The notes under the pieces are model-generated. The model worked only from the letters and a program-made list of their open reading frames with translations. It did not search any database and was not told where the DNA came from. From Methanobacteriota archaeon (GTDB lineage: Archaea; Methanobacteriota; Methanobacteria; Methanobacteriales; Methanobacteriaceae), in contig JAKQFA010000028.1 of assembly GCA_029556335.1 (NCBI GenBank), positions 248,501-312,500 on the forward strand: a stretch of DNA of 64,000 nt. Reading direction: 5' to 3'. Of the stretch, positions 37,023 to 46,199 are shown one piece after another (position 1 is the first letter of the stretch; each line of letters begins with the position of its first letter). Made by a program: the position numbers and the translations under genes.

Positions 37023-37802
37023 GTGCAATTGGAAGAGCGGTTTTGGGAGATAGACACCCTGCGTGGCATAGCCCTGGTGATGATGGTGGTTTATCACTTT
37101 CTTTTTGATCTGTACCACTTTGCAATACTCCCGATCCATATGAACACCCTTTCGCTATGGCTTTTTTCCCGCAGCACAGCTTTTATATTTCTATTGGTGG
37201 TGGGAATATCGTTAACCCTGAGTTATCATCGAACCTGCCTGCAAAGAAAGGCCGGGCAGGAAAATGAAAACCAATCCCTCTTGACAAAGTACATAAAAAG
37301 GGGCCTTAAAATTTTTTTCCTGGGCCTTTTAATCACTCTGGGGACCTGGATTTTTATTCCTGACAACTTCATAGTATTTGGGGTGCTACACTTCATCGGG
37401 CTTGCCATAATCTTGGAGTACCCATTTTTAGATAAAAAATATCTTAATTTGGCTCTTGCCACTATTTTCATGATAATAGGTGTTTATATGGGGAAGTTGA
37501 CCTCCAATGGACCCTGGCTTCTGTGGTTAGGCCTTAAACCTCTGGCATTCCATACTGTTGACTATTTTCCTCTGCTACCTTGGCTTGGTGTGGTTTCATT
37601 GGGACTTTTTGCAGGCAACACCCTGTACCCCAATTACCAGCGGCGGTTTAGAATACCAGATATCTCTGATCATTACCTGGTAAAATTCGCATCCTTCCTA
37701 GGGAGACATTCTCTCCTAATATACTTGATTCACCAGCCCATCCTCATAATAATTCTCTATTTAACGGGAATACTCCAGTTTAGTTATCTGTGGTTGCGAT
37801 AA
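37023..37802 (+). CDS. DUF1624 membrane protein (heparan-N-acetyltransferase-like)
   Basis: About 259 residues with seven or eight hydrophobic helices. The opening RFWEIDTLRGIALVMMVVYHF is the DUF1624 signature (arginine, aspartate and histidine within the first helix), related to acyltransferase-3 and HGSNAT proteins that acetylate sugars across membranes. LIYLIHQPILI near the C-terminus is the second conserved His motif. GTG 37023 is preferred: GGAGGG lies 4-9 nt upstream and family members start near here. ATG 37002 is in frame. It may modify a surface glycan, but no partner is nearby. Confidence 0.85.
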   Translation: MQLEERFWEIDTLRGIALVMMVVYHFLFDLYHFAILPIHMNTLSLWLFSRSTAFIFLLVVGISLTLSYHRTCLQRKAGQENENQSLLTKYIKRGLKIFFLGLLITLGTWIFIPDNFIVFGVLHFIGLAIILEYPFLDKKYLNLALATIFMIIGVYMGKLTSNGPWLLWLGLKPLAFHTVDYFPLLPWLGVVSLGLFAGNTLYPNYQRRFRIPDISDHYLVKFASFLGRHSLLIYLIHQPILIIILYLTGILQFSYLWLR

Positions 37803-37938
37803 TCATGATGTTTTCTGAAGCTTGTCTATTATTTTGCTTCATCCACTGGGGGATGGGGATACATTTTATATATCCTACCATGAAACAATAATCTAAGATT
37901 TTAAACAACATTTTTCTTCCGTTAATCAAGGTGGCTTT

Positions 37939-39315
37939 ATGAAAATTCTGGAAAAATCTCAACTCATCAAAAATCAGGAATTAAGTGCAAAAGACAACCT
38001 GGAATCCTTTTGTCAAATTATAAAAAATGTTAACCCTGAAATAAACGCCTTTTTAGAGATAAATAAAGATCAAGCCATGGAAAAAGCCCAGGATATTGAT
38101 TCTAGAATTGAAAATGGAGAAAAAGTGGGTAAACTAGCTGGACTCGTTATTGGAGTTAAAAATAACATAAGTGTGGAGGATTTTCTTATAACTGCCGCTT
38201 CCCGTACTCTGGAAAACTATCAGGGTAGTTACGATGCCACGGTGGTGAAGAGGATCAAGGAAGAGGACGGGGTCATCATTGGCGTAACCAACTTGGATGA
38301 ATTCGCAGCTGGTAGTTCCACTGAAACATCCTATTACGGCCCCACCCAGAACCCAGCTGCCCCTGGACTTATACCTGGCGGATCCAGTGGTGGCAGTGCC
38401 GCTGCGGTGGCTGCTGGTATGTGTGATTTAGCCTTAGGATCAGACACAGGTGGTTCTATAAGAAACCCTGCATCTCACTGTGGAATTATGGGATTCAAAC
38501 CCACATACGGTGCTGTCTCCAGGCAGGGACTTTTGGATCTGGCCATGAGCATGGATCAGATTGGTCCTTTAGCTTCGGATGTGAGTGGAATAGCCCTTCT
38601 CCTGGATGTTATTGGTGGACTGGACCCAAGGGAGTGCACAACACTGGATTGGCAAGCACCCCTATATACACCGGCACTGCAGGATCCATTAGATCATCTT
38701 AATGGTGTAAGGCTGGGTGTACTGAAAGAGTCCTTTGATGTAACGGATGGGCCTATAGTCAAAATTATAGAAGATCGCCTAGCAGAATTAGAAGGGTTCG
38801 GGGTGGAACTAGTTGAATTAAACTTCGAGTATCTGGATTTATGCCTGCCCACTTGCTACCTGATCAACTATGTGGAATTTTTCTCAGCCACCCGTAAGTA
38901 CGATGGCCGTAAGTACGGGCACCGCATAGAAGAGGTATGTGGAGAAGAGGTGCTCCGCCGGATACACATGGGATCCTACATCAGTCAGAAAGAATACAGT
39001 GGAAAATATTATAAAAAGGCGTTACAAGCCCGTTCTCTTATTAAAAAAGAAATTAACCGTTTATTATCCGGGGTGGATGTATTGATCAGTCCCACCGTTC
39101 CAAAACTACCCCATAAAATTGGAGCTGAACTGGATACCATGGAAATGTATGCCTACGATACTTTGACCGTGGTTGCCAACCTGGCTGGCATCCCTGCCGC
39201 AAGCATTCCGGCCGGAATTGTTAAAGGAGTGCCAATAGGGATGCAAATGCAGGCAAAAGCTCGGGATGACCTTAAAATTCTCCAGTTAATGTCATTTATA
39301 GAGAACAACCTTTAA
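37939..39315 (+). CDS. gatA: Aspartyl/glutamyl-tRNA amidotransferase subunit A
   Basis: 458 residues, amidase-signature enzyme that releases ammonia from glutamine for conversion of Glu-tRNA-Gln or Asp-tRNA-Asn. The Ser-cisSer-Lys triad is visible: lysine in GLVIGVKNNI (about 75), and serines in PGGSSGGSAAAVAAG (about 149-163) and GSDTGGSIRNPA (about 172-183). C-terminal SPTVP and GIPAAS(I)P motifs are as in GatA. ATG 37939 lies behind AAGGTGG. gatB and gatC are not in the window. The CobQ-like gene follows 68 nt downstream. Confidence 0.94.
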   Translation: MKILEKSQLIKNQELSAKDNLESFCQIIKNVNPEINAFLEINKDQAMEKAQDIDSRIENGEKVGKLAGLVIGVKNNISVEDFLITAASRTLENYQGSYDATVVKRIKEEDGVIIGVTNLDEFAAGSSTETSYYGPTQNPAAPGLIPGGSSGGSAAAVAAGMCDLALGSDTGGSIRNPASHCGIMGFKPTYGAVSRQGLLDLAMSMDQIGPLASDVSGIALLLDVIGGLDPRECTTLDWQAPLYTPALQDPLDHLNGVRLGVLKESFDVTDGPIVKIIEDRLAELEGFGVELVELNFEYLDLCLPTCYLINYVEFFSATRKYDGRKYGHRIEEVCGEEVLRRIHMGSYISQKEYSGKYYKKALQARSLIKKEINRLLSGVDVLISPTVPKLPHKIGAELDTMEMYAYDTLTVVANLAGIPAASIPAGIVKGVPIGMQMQAKARDDLKILQLMSFIENNL

Positions 39316-39383
39316 TTTTCCCACAATGGAAATAGGCCATAGCCATCAGATTTTTTTGAAAAAGTAAAATAGGGAAAAATCAC

Positions 39384-40919
39384 ATGAAAATTGGTCTTTT
39401 ACATGTTCCAGGTGCTCTGCCGGCACTTGAAAATTTTGGGGGATTACCAACCCACCTTGTAAATAGTAAGGGCATGGTGAATGGAAAACCTGCGCATAAA
39501 GTATTGGATGCAATTATAATTCCTGGGGGGAGTATAGTAGAATCGGGTAGTGTGAGTCCATTCCTGGGTAGTGAAATAAAAAACATGGCCAGAAATGGCT
39601 CTTTGATACTGGGAATTTGCTCAGGATTCCAAGTTTTAGCCGAAAAAACAGATATCGGGAGAAAATCTCCCTGCCCCATTTTAAAGGAAGGTCTAGGGCT
39701 CCTGGACGTCACATTCCATCCCATGATCAGCAATGACCGGGTGGAGGCAGAGCTAGTGGATGATTCTCCCCTCACCCAGGGACTAAAGGGTCAAGCCATA
39801 ACCGGATTTCACTGCCACACCTATGGCGATATAAGGGGAGAAGCCCAACCCATAATGTATTCATTGATCAAAAGGGCAGATTACCAAGATGATCCTAGAA
39901 AAGTTCTTTCTGGAGTTAAGAATGAGGAGGGGAACGTGGTGGGGACCATGGTCCACGCCGCCCTTGATGAAAATCCTATACTTCGGAAAAACATCCTCCA
40001 ATACTTGGACGCCACAGAGGTGGATATAAAAAATATTGAAAAGAGGAACAAAGTTTTAATGGGCAGATTAAAGGGCGAAATTGGTATCAACACTGGAATT
40101 AAAGCCAGCTATCTGATGGATCCACCCAGCAATCAGATGCACCCCCCAGTACTAATGATGGCCAGCACAGCTTCTGATTCAGGGAAAACATTTCTAACCA
40201 CGGGTTTAGTGGGGGTTCTGCGTAAAAAAGGCTACCGGGTGGCGGTGTTGAAGGTTGGTCCCGATGTAAGGGATCTGATCCCATCCCTCTACCTCAACAA
40301 GGAAAATATGGAGCCCTTCTCCTCTATACGGATTGGAGGGCTGGGATGGGAAGATTTGCCAAGGGTTTTGGAAGACCTCCTGGCCCGCAACTATCATCTG
40401 GTGCTTATAGAGGGGGTTATGAGTATCTTCACTGGCCTGTTAAATGAGAAGATTCCTTATTCAGCCGCTGAAATAGCAAAAGCTGCAAATATTCCCGTGA
40501 TTTTGGTTTCCAGCTGTAACAAGGGGGGTATCGAAACAGCAGCTCTGGATTTGGCAGTGCACGTGGAGATGATGCAGAACCTAGGTATAAAAGCCCGGGG
40601 AGTGATTTTGAACAAGGTTTATCATGAGGGAATAGCTCAAAAAGTGTTAGGTTACTTGAAAACCAGGACTGGGGTGGAGCTTGCAAGTTCCGTGCCTAAA
40701 GTAAAGATGGAAGTCCGGGGAGGAACTCCAGAGTTAGAAATAAAATTGGATGATTTCTGCCTGAATGCCATGAAAACTGTTGAAAAATATTTAAACCCGG
40801 ATGAACTGGTGAAATTAGCGGAATTTCCCTCATTCCAGGGATACATGACCCATCAAGATATTCTAGAAGGATTTAAAATAGGCCCTAAAGAGGATGAAAA
40901 TAGAAAAACAGGAATTTAA
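39384..40919 (+). CDS. CobQ/CobB-like protein with permuted order: N-terminal glutamine amidotransferase, C-terminal P-loop ATPase
   Basis: 511 residues. Residues 1-210 are a class I glutamine amidotransferase domain (DAIIIPGGS; nucleophile C79 in LGICSGFQVL; histidine in GTMVHAALDENP near 193). Residues about 245-500 are a BioD/CobB-type P-loop domain (MASTASDSGKTF, VAVLKVGPD, LVLIEGVMS). In CobB, CobQ and the CfbB gene at 10.7 kb the ATPase comes first and the amidotransferase last; here the order is reversed. It likely amidates a tetrapyrrole or another carboxylate. The last 4 nt overlap the convergent ribB gene. Confidence 0.82.
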   Translation: MKIGLLHVPGALPALENFGGLPTHLVNSKGMVNGKPAHKVLDAIIIPGGSIVESGSVSPFLGSEIKNMARNGSLILGICSGFQVLAEKTDIGRKSPCPILKEGLGLLDVTFHPMISNDRVEAELVDDSPLTQGLKGQAITGFHCHTYGDIRGEAQPIMYSLIKRADYQDDPRKVLSGVKNEEGNVVGTMVHAALDENPILRKNILQYLDATEVDIKNIEKRNKVLMGRLKGEIGINTGIKASYLMDPPSNQMHPPVLMMASTASDSGKTFLTTGLVGVLRKKGYRVAVLKVGPDVRDLIPSLYLNKENMEPFSSIRIGGLGWEDLPRVLEDLLARNYHLVLIEGVMSIFTGLLNEKIPYSAAEIAKAANIPVILVSSCNKGGIETAALDLAVHVEMMQNLGIKARGVILNKVYHEGIAQKVLGYLKTRTGVELASSVPKVKMEVRGGTPELEIKLDDFCLNAMKTVEKYLNPDELVKLAEFPSFQGYMTHQDILEGFKIGPKEDENRKTGI

Positions 40920-41593
40920 TCTTTTTTAAACTCCTGGTAGGATTCAATAACCTCAGCACCACTTAAAAAGACCAGCCCCTCCTTTTCTGCATACTTTTCC
41001 ACCTCATCGGTGGGTAAGGAATCTCCAGTAGCATCATCCATCATCTCGCAACATACTGCTACCTGGGTAAGGCCACACATCTCTGCCAGGGCCACACTCA
41101 TCTCAGTATGTCCCTTTCTTTTCAATAAAAGCCCCTCTGCAGCTCGGAGTAGAGTAACGTGTCCAGGGGATCTGAAATACTTTCCAAACTGACTTCCCAT
41201 ATTGTTTTTTGCCATTTTGGCCAACTCGTTAATGGTCAGGGTACGGTCGTTGTCAGTTATTCCGGTGAAGGTTTTTCGGTGATTCACAGTTATGGAAAAG
41301 GCTGATTTTTCGTCGTAGGGTATGTCAGTGGGGGATAGCTCTGTGAGGACTGGATACTCACTGCTGGCAGCTTGCATTATATCGGTCATAAAGGGAACTC
41401 TCAGTTCATCGGCCACTGCTGCTGACAATGGGACGCAGATGAGCCCCCCGGCATCATTCCTCATTCTGGCGATTTGGGCGGGAGTAATGAATTCACCAGC
41501 CACTATCATGTCTGTTTCCCTTTCCCGGTTATCATCATCAAAGATTAAAACTATCTCTCCTTTTTTATAACTATCTAGAACTTTTTTTATCAT
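40916..41593 (-). CDS. ribB: 3,4-dihydroxy-2-butanone 4-phosphate synthase
   Basis: 225 residues. Converts ribulose 5-phosphate to DHBP plus formate for riboflavin synthesis. Acidic metal/substrate loop FDDDNRERETDM (about 18-29), the RNDAGGLICVPLS segment, and the histidine/arginine motif SPGHVTLLRAAEGLL (about 142-156) with RKGHTE are all present. No GTP cyclohydrolase II domain is fused, as usual in archaea. It ends the sepS-nfi-ribK-ribB run, 41 nt after ribK; both flavin genes being adjacent supports the pathway call. Confidence 0.96.
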   Translation of the reverse strand: MIKKVLDSYKKGEIVLIFDDDNRERETDMIVAGEFITPAQIARMRNDAGGLICVPLSAAVADELRVPFMTDIMQAASSEYPVLTELSPTDIPYDEKSAFSITVNHRKTFTGITDNDRTLTINELAKMAKNNMGSQFGKYFRSPGHVTLLRAAEGLLLKRKGHTEMSVALAEMCGLTQVAVCCEMMDDATGDSLPTDEVEKYAEKEGLVFLSGAEVIESYQEFKKD

Positions 41594-41634
41594 TAAATCA
41601 CTCTCTGGCTTAAGAATTTCATTGATAATTGTTA

Positions 41635-42012
41635 TTAATCAAATATTTCCAGAATCACATGATCCCCATCCTGTAGTTGCAGGGACTTACGCAGATTCAG
41701 TGGGGAAATGAATTCCAGAACATCGGGTTCATGATGAGTTTTGACTGGGAAGACCAGGGCACCCTCAAAATCCCTATCTAGCCTTGCTTTTATTAACTTT
41801 ACATCTCCAAATTTGCCCCTTCCTTTGACACTATCCATCTTTTCCATGAGTTCACCAATTTTTTCGGCACCACCTGCATCAATCTTAAGGTTCAACGTAC
41901 CAGGAAAGGGTTCAAATCCAAGTATTCCCATAAATTGAATTTTATAGATGTCTAAAGACATGAAATATTGACCTTTATTATCACCGGAAATTATTTCTCC
42001 CTGAATTTTCAT
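41635..42012 (-). CDS. ribK: CTP-dependent riboflavin kinase
   Basis: 125 residues. Archaeal enzyme phosphorylating riboflavin to FMN with CTP rather than ATP. The family motif GFEPFPGTLNLKI (near 34-46) and SPLNLRKSLQLQDGD (near 103-117) in the cradle-loop barrel are clear. No HTH domain is fused. ATG 42012 has AGTGAT upstream; an in-frame TTG 3 nt earlier is less likely. It precedes ribB, giving a two-gene flavin unit. Confidence 0.94.
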   Translation of the reverse strand: MKIQGEIISGDNKGQYFMSLDIYKIQFMGILGFEPFPGTLNLKIDAGGAEKIGELMEKMDSVKGRGKFGDVKLIKARLDRDFEGALVFPVKTHHEPDVLEFISPLNLRKSLQLQDGDHVILEIFD

Positions 42013-42020
42013 CAAATCAC

Positions 42021-42695
42021 TTAATTCGGTTTTATTGAATTACATGCAGCTATTTCTTCTTTAAACTTTTCAGTAGCTAACATATGGGCTTGTCGTAACG
42101 GCTCAGGTGTATGATAAATACTGCTCCTCTTCACAACTTCTAAAGCCGTGTATAACGATATTTTATGACCAACACTCACATAATTCCTTCTAAAAAAGGC
42201 CCCCACGACTACTTTAGAGTCAAGTATAAGGTGGGGTGTTTCTTTTTTATGGTGAAGTTGACTGGCTTGGTGTTTATATCTACCTTTAATTAACCTTTTT
42301 GCAACGCCTATGGTGGGAACATCCATCAGCACCCCCACCTGGGAAGCCAGCCCAAAACCACGGGGATGCAATATTCCATGACCGTTAATCATCAGAACAT
42401 CAAAATCCGTTTTAACCTTTTTCAAAATAGATACAGTAGCTGTTGCTTCTCTGAAACCTAAAAAACCTGGAACATAAGGAAATTCCAGGATCACCGGGGT
42501 GGTTTGTTTCTCCACCACCGCCTGTTCATCCAGATCCATTACCACCGCCGCAGCTACTGCCTTAGTGCCCTGGGAAAAGGAAATATCTGCCCCTGCAACT
42601 CTTTCCAAATTCTCGAAGCAATCCTCGGCTACTACCTGGAGGGCCAGGATGTTTTGTATGTTGAATAACAGTTGAATGAGGTTAAAGGAACACAT
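42021..42695 (-). CDS. nfi: Endonuclease V
   Basis: 224 residues from ATG 42695. Cleaves DNA near deoxyinosine (and often RNA at inosine). The first active-site Asp is in VAGADISFSQG, followed by FPYVPGFLGFREA with the catalytic Glu, MINGHGILHPRGFGLASQVG, and VPTIGVAKRLIKG. The order and spacing match the family. Start could also be TTG 42704. It lies between sepS (28 nt) and ribK (8 nt) and is probably co-transcribed. Confidence 0.94.
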   Translation of the reverse strand: MCSFNLIQLLFNIQNILALQVVAEDCFENLERVAGADISFSQGTKAVAAAVVMDLDEQAVVEKQTTPVILEFPYVPGFLGFREATATVSILKKVKTDFDVLMINGHGILHPRGFGLASQVGVLMDVPTIGVAKRLIKGRYKHQASQLHHKKETPHLILDSKVVVGAFFRRNYVSVGHKISLYTALEVVKRSSIYHTPEPLRQAHMLATEKFKEEIAACNSIKPN

Positions 42696-42723
42696 AAGAG
42701 TCAATTTGGTATAGTAGAATTTA

Positions 42724-44319
42724 TCATAGTAGTTGACTTGTTATGGTGCAGAAGATAGGTCCTCTAATGTCAATTTCCAGGTTGTTACTGGTTATGTAGC
42801 GCAGAGCCACTTTATCCAGAATGAGGTTAATATCAGAGGGGGCCTTGGCAATGGTGGTGCGTATCTTCATACTCTCCGATCCACTCACAACCATTTCCTC
42901 CGCCTGGTATGCAGCTTGGGCTGCCACTCCATCCATGTAACTTATTCCGGTGTTAACTCCATTTTTAAGGGCGTCCTGGGATAATTCATCATCAACCTCC
43001 TTCCTGGTTGGCACACCCACTACGTTGCCCTGGTAAATGTAGATCTCATTCCAGGCAGCCGGACCTAAAAGTTTGGTTCCCTTTTCCGGCTCAACAACAT
43101 CTAGTTGAATTTTTTTTCCCAGAAAACTTCCCTTAAAGGCGGTGAATTCACATGGAGAATCAGCAGTGCCATGTTTTTTCAGGGCCTGGAGGATCTTATC
43201 CATAAGCGTTCTGCCATCTAGTGTAACGGGATAAAGATTTATACGTAACATGGAAGCGATTTCACGGTCGCTCAGTTTCCATGGGGCGTAGATCTGGGGA
43301 TAAACCATCTCACGAACATCCAGGAATCCATGGAGTATCATGGCAATTCTTTCTGCACCTACACCCAGATTCATAACTTCCTGGTCTATTCCATAACGGG
43401 CCAGGGCAATAGGGGAGTATAAGCCGAAGGTAGCCACTTCCACCCACTCTTTAAGCTTAGGGTGGTACCCGTACACTTCCGTCTGGGTTTCAGGGATGTA
43501 GTACTTGGATTTTTTATCATCAGGTTGGAAACGGAACTTTTCAAAGCCAAAATGTTTCAGAAGGCTCTCAGATACAGCCATTCCAACATCCAAGCTTATT
43601 TCATCATCCATCCATATGCAGGAAGCAGAATGATAGGTCATCAAGTGACTGGAATCTTCTTTTTGTTCCCGGCGGAAGCACCTGTCAATGGAAAAGAGTT
43701 TGAGGGGTAAGGAACGGTTATTATGCAGATTTTGTAAGGTCAAGAACCAGCCGGAAGTCATATGGGAACGAAGGGTGGTTTTACTGGCTATTGGTTTAAG
43801 TTCATGGAATTCAGGGAATACTCGTTCTAAGATCCGCATTCCCATCTCATTTTCCACATCCAGGGCGCAGGAAAGATCTAGTACCAGATCATCCCCACTG
43901 GTTTCTCCTTTTTTGTATTGTCGGAAGACTTCCTGCAAGCCAGTGATCTTTGACTCGTCTAGGGAAACCCCCAGGCTCTCAATCTTATCTACTTTGTCAA
44001 TTCCCAGTCCAATATCTGGCCGGGGCAGTCCGGCCATGTAGAAACAACGGTCTAGTACAGCAGGTGCTTCCGGTCCAAATTGGCGATAAACATGATCTTC
44101 TTCAATAAAAAGGGGATTTATGGTTTCTTCAAAACCCAGCATCAGATAAGCCTGTCTTAATTCCCAAATAGTATCGTAGAGATGGTTTGTTTTACCTGTC
44201 TTGAGCAATAAACGGGGATATTCATCATCGTGGTGGGGTTTTTTTAAGGAGTGGGCTGTTTCCATCCAGGCCCTTTCAAAATCCCTTTTAGCCAGCTTTA
44301 TAATTTCTTTTTTATTCAG
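42724..44319 (-). CDS. sepS: O-phosphoserine-tRNA(Cys) ligase (SepRS), likely CTG start
   Basis: Class II synthetase placing phosphoserine on tRNA-Cys, which SepCysS then converts to Cys-tRNA; the main cysteine route in many methanogens. Motif 2 FRREQKEDSSHLM and motif 3 GVGAERIAMI are clear. An ATG at 44265 gives 513 residues, but the frame stays open upstream and encodes NKKEIIKLAKRDFERAW, a proper SepRS N-terminal helix. No ATG, GTG or TTG is present there; CTG at 44319, 7 nt after GGGGAGG, is the best start (531 residues). It heads sepS-nfi-ribK-ribB and diverges from tfrA. Confidence 0.95.
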   Translation of the reverse strand: MNKKEIIKLAKRDFERAWMETAHSLKKPHHDDEYPRLLLKTGKTNHLYDTIWELRQAYLMLGFEETINPLFIEEDHVYRQFGPEAPAVLDRCFYMAGLPRPDIGLGIDKVDKIESLGVSLDESKITGLQEVFRQYKKGETSGDDLVLDLSCALDVENEMGMRILERVFPEFHELKPIASKTTLRSHMTSGWFLTLQNLHNNRSLPLKLFSIDRCFRREQKEDSSHLMTYHSASCIWMDDEISLDVGMAVSESLLKHFGFEKFRFQPDDKKSKYYIPETQTEVYGYHPKLKEWVEVATFGLYSPIALARYGIDQEVMNLGVGAERIAMILHGFLDVREMVYPQIYAPWKLSDREIASMLRINLYPVTLDGRTLMDKILQALKKHGTADSPCEFTAFKGSFLGKKIQLDVVEPEKGTKLLGPAAWNEIYIYQGNVVGVPTRKEVDDELSQDALKNGVNTGISYMDGVAAQAAYQAEEMVVSGSESMKIRTTIAKAPSDINLILDKVALRYITSNNLEIDIRGPIFCTITSQLL

Positions 44320-44427
44320 TGAACTGCCTCCCCTTCTTCTAATATATTAGAAATAGATTTCTATCCTTTTTATATTCTAGCCTTAGGGGGGGATAAATTA
44401 AATAGGTTCTAAGGTCAACTGCATAGT

Positions 44428-46074
44428 ATGGAAAGGGAAATCTACCAAACCGATGTCCTGGTGATTGGATCAGGTGGAGCTGGCTGCAGAGCAGCTATCG
44501 AGGCTCGTCAACATGGTCGGGATGTGATAATAGTCTCGAAGGGACTTTCCTTCAAATCAGGATGCACTACCCTGGCGGAAGGGGGCTATAACGCTGCTTT
44601 TGCCTATGTAGATGAGGAAGACAGTACTGAAGCACACTTTCAGGATACTCTCAGGGGTGGGGGCTACCTTAACGACAGAAAACTAGCTAAAATTTTGGTT
44701 GAGGAAGCTCCAGATAGATTAAATGAATTAGAAGGATTTGGCGCCATTTTTGACCGGCAAGAATCTGGGTTGCTTAACCAACGACCATTTGGTGGACAAA
44801 CCTATCGCCGCACTTGTTTTCAGGGGGATCGCACAGGTCACGAAATGATGACCGCCCTACAAGAAGAAGTCATAAGGGAAGACATCCAGACCATAGGGGA
44901 AGTGATGATCACCACCCTCCTCAGGGATGGAAAGGGCCGGGTGGCCGGGGCATGTGGATTTTCACTCCCAAACACAGATCTGATTGTATTTGAAGCTTCA
45001 TCAACAATTTTAGCTACAGGTGGGGCGGGATGGCTTTACCCTGTAACCTCCAATGCCCTGCAAAAGACTGGGGATGGGTATGCCCTGGCCTACCGTGCCG
45101 GAGCAGATCTGCTGGACATGGAACAAGTGCAGTTTCATCCTACAGGCATGTTGTATCCTGATTCACGGAGGGGGGTGCTGGTTACCGAAGCAGTTCGAGG
45201 AGAAGGCGGACGGCTGATAAACGCTCTAGGTGAGCGTTTCATGACCAACTACGATCCCCGGGGTGAGCTTGCTACCCGGGATGTTGTGGCTCGTTCCATT
45301 TACAATGAGATTCGGGAGGGAAGAGGTACCAAACGTGGTGGAGTATACCTGGATGTCAGCCACCTCCCATCGGAGCTAATAGAAGAAAAATTGGAGACTA
45401 TGCTCTTCCAATTTCTGGATGTGGGTTTGGATATTCGTGAAGAGCCCATGGAAGTAGCACCTACAGCCCACCATGTCATGGGGGGTTCTTTAATCACTTC
45501 TAAATGTGAAACCACGATAAGCAACCTCTATGCAGCTGGAGAAGCCGCAGGTGGAGTTCACGGGGCGAATCGCCTGGGAGGAAATGCCCTGGCCGAAACC
45601 CAAGTCTTTGGAAAAAGGGCTGGTGAAGCAGCAGCAGTTAATGCCAGGAAAAGATCGGTTGCCATTAATAAAAAACAGCTAGACGCGGAAGAGGATAGGA
45701 TATCTGGAACATTTAAGGAAGGGGACTACTATCCCCATCAATTGAAAGAAATGCTCCAATCCTTGATGTGGGATAAAGTGGCCATCATCAGAAACCAAAC
45801 TGGATTAGCACGTGCCCTTGGCCTTATACAGGAACTTAAAACTAAAATGAAAGATTTAACCGTGCCGGATGGTAAGGGATTCAACAACTACTTGCTGGAT
45901 GCACTGGAGCTTGAAAATATGCTGCAGGTGGCAGAGTTAGTTACCCACTCAGCCATAATACGGAAAGAAAGCAGGGGCTCCCATTATCGGGAGGACTACC
46001 CAAAAACCCTGAAGAATTGGAATAGAAGTATCGTAATGAATAAAGATGCCCCGGTACGATTTATTGAAAGATAA
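44428..46074 (+). CDS. tfrA: Thiol:fumarate reductase, flavoprotein subunit A
   Basis: 548 residues. Fumarate reductase/succinate dehydrogenase flavoprotein: dinucleotide loop VIGSGGAGCRAA (12-23), FAD segment GCTTLAEGGYNAAF with SKGLSFKSG, active-site area FHPTGMLYP, and AANRLGGN-like GANRLGGNALAE. In Methanobacteriales the TfrAB enzyme reduces fumarate with coenzymes M and B, forming the heterodisulfide and succinate for biosynthesis; it lacks a membrane anchor. tfrB is not in the window. The lack of complex partners here leaves a small chance that it is an L-aspartate-oxidase-like relative. Confidence 0.9.
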   Translation: MEREIYQTDVLVIGSGGAGCRAAIEARQHGRDVIIVSKGLSFKSGCTTLAEGGYNAAFAYVDEEDSTEAHFQDTLRGGGYLNDRKLAKILVEEAPDRLNELEGFGAIFDRQESGLLNQRPFGGQTYRRTCFQGDRTGHEMMTALQEEVIREDIQTIGEVMITTLLRDGKGRVAGACGFSLPNTDLIVFEASSTILATGGAGWLYPVTSNALQKTGDGYALAYRAGADLLDMEQVQFHPTGMLYPDSRRGVLVTEAVRGEGGRLINALGERFMTNYDPRGELATRDVVARSIYNEIREGRGTKRGGVYLDVSHLPSELIEEKLETMLFQFLDVGLDIREEPMEVAPTAHHVMGGSLITSKCETTISNLYAAGEAAGGVHGANRLGGNALAETQVFGKRAGEAAAVNARKRSVAINKKQLDAEEDRISGTFKEGDYYPHQLKEMLQSLMWDKVAIIRNQTGLARALGLIQELKTKMKDLTVPDGKGFNNYLLDALELENMLQVAELVTHSAIIRKESRGSHYREDYPKTLKNWNRSIVMNKDAPVRFIER

Positions 46075-46085
46075 AAAAAAGTGCA

Positions 46086-46157
46086 TGCCCTGACCGGGAC
46101 TTGAACCCGGGTAATAGGATCCGCAATCCTACGTGATATCCGCTACACTATCAGGGC
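46086..46157 (-). tRNA. tRNA-Arg (anticodon GCG)
   Basis: Cloverleaf on the minus strand: acceptor arm GCCCTGA / TCAGGGC (7 bp), D arm GTG..CAC, anticodon arm TAGGA-TTGCGGA-TCCTA giving anticodon GCG (reads CGC/CGU), and T arm CCGGG-TTCAAGT-CCCGG. Discriminator base A; the 3' CCA is not encoded. No intron. It lies 11 nt after tfrA in opposite orientation. Confidence 0.93.
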
Positions 46158-46199
46158 GAAAAAATTAGAGTACACCAACACCAAGGTGTGCTTATGATA

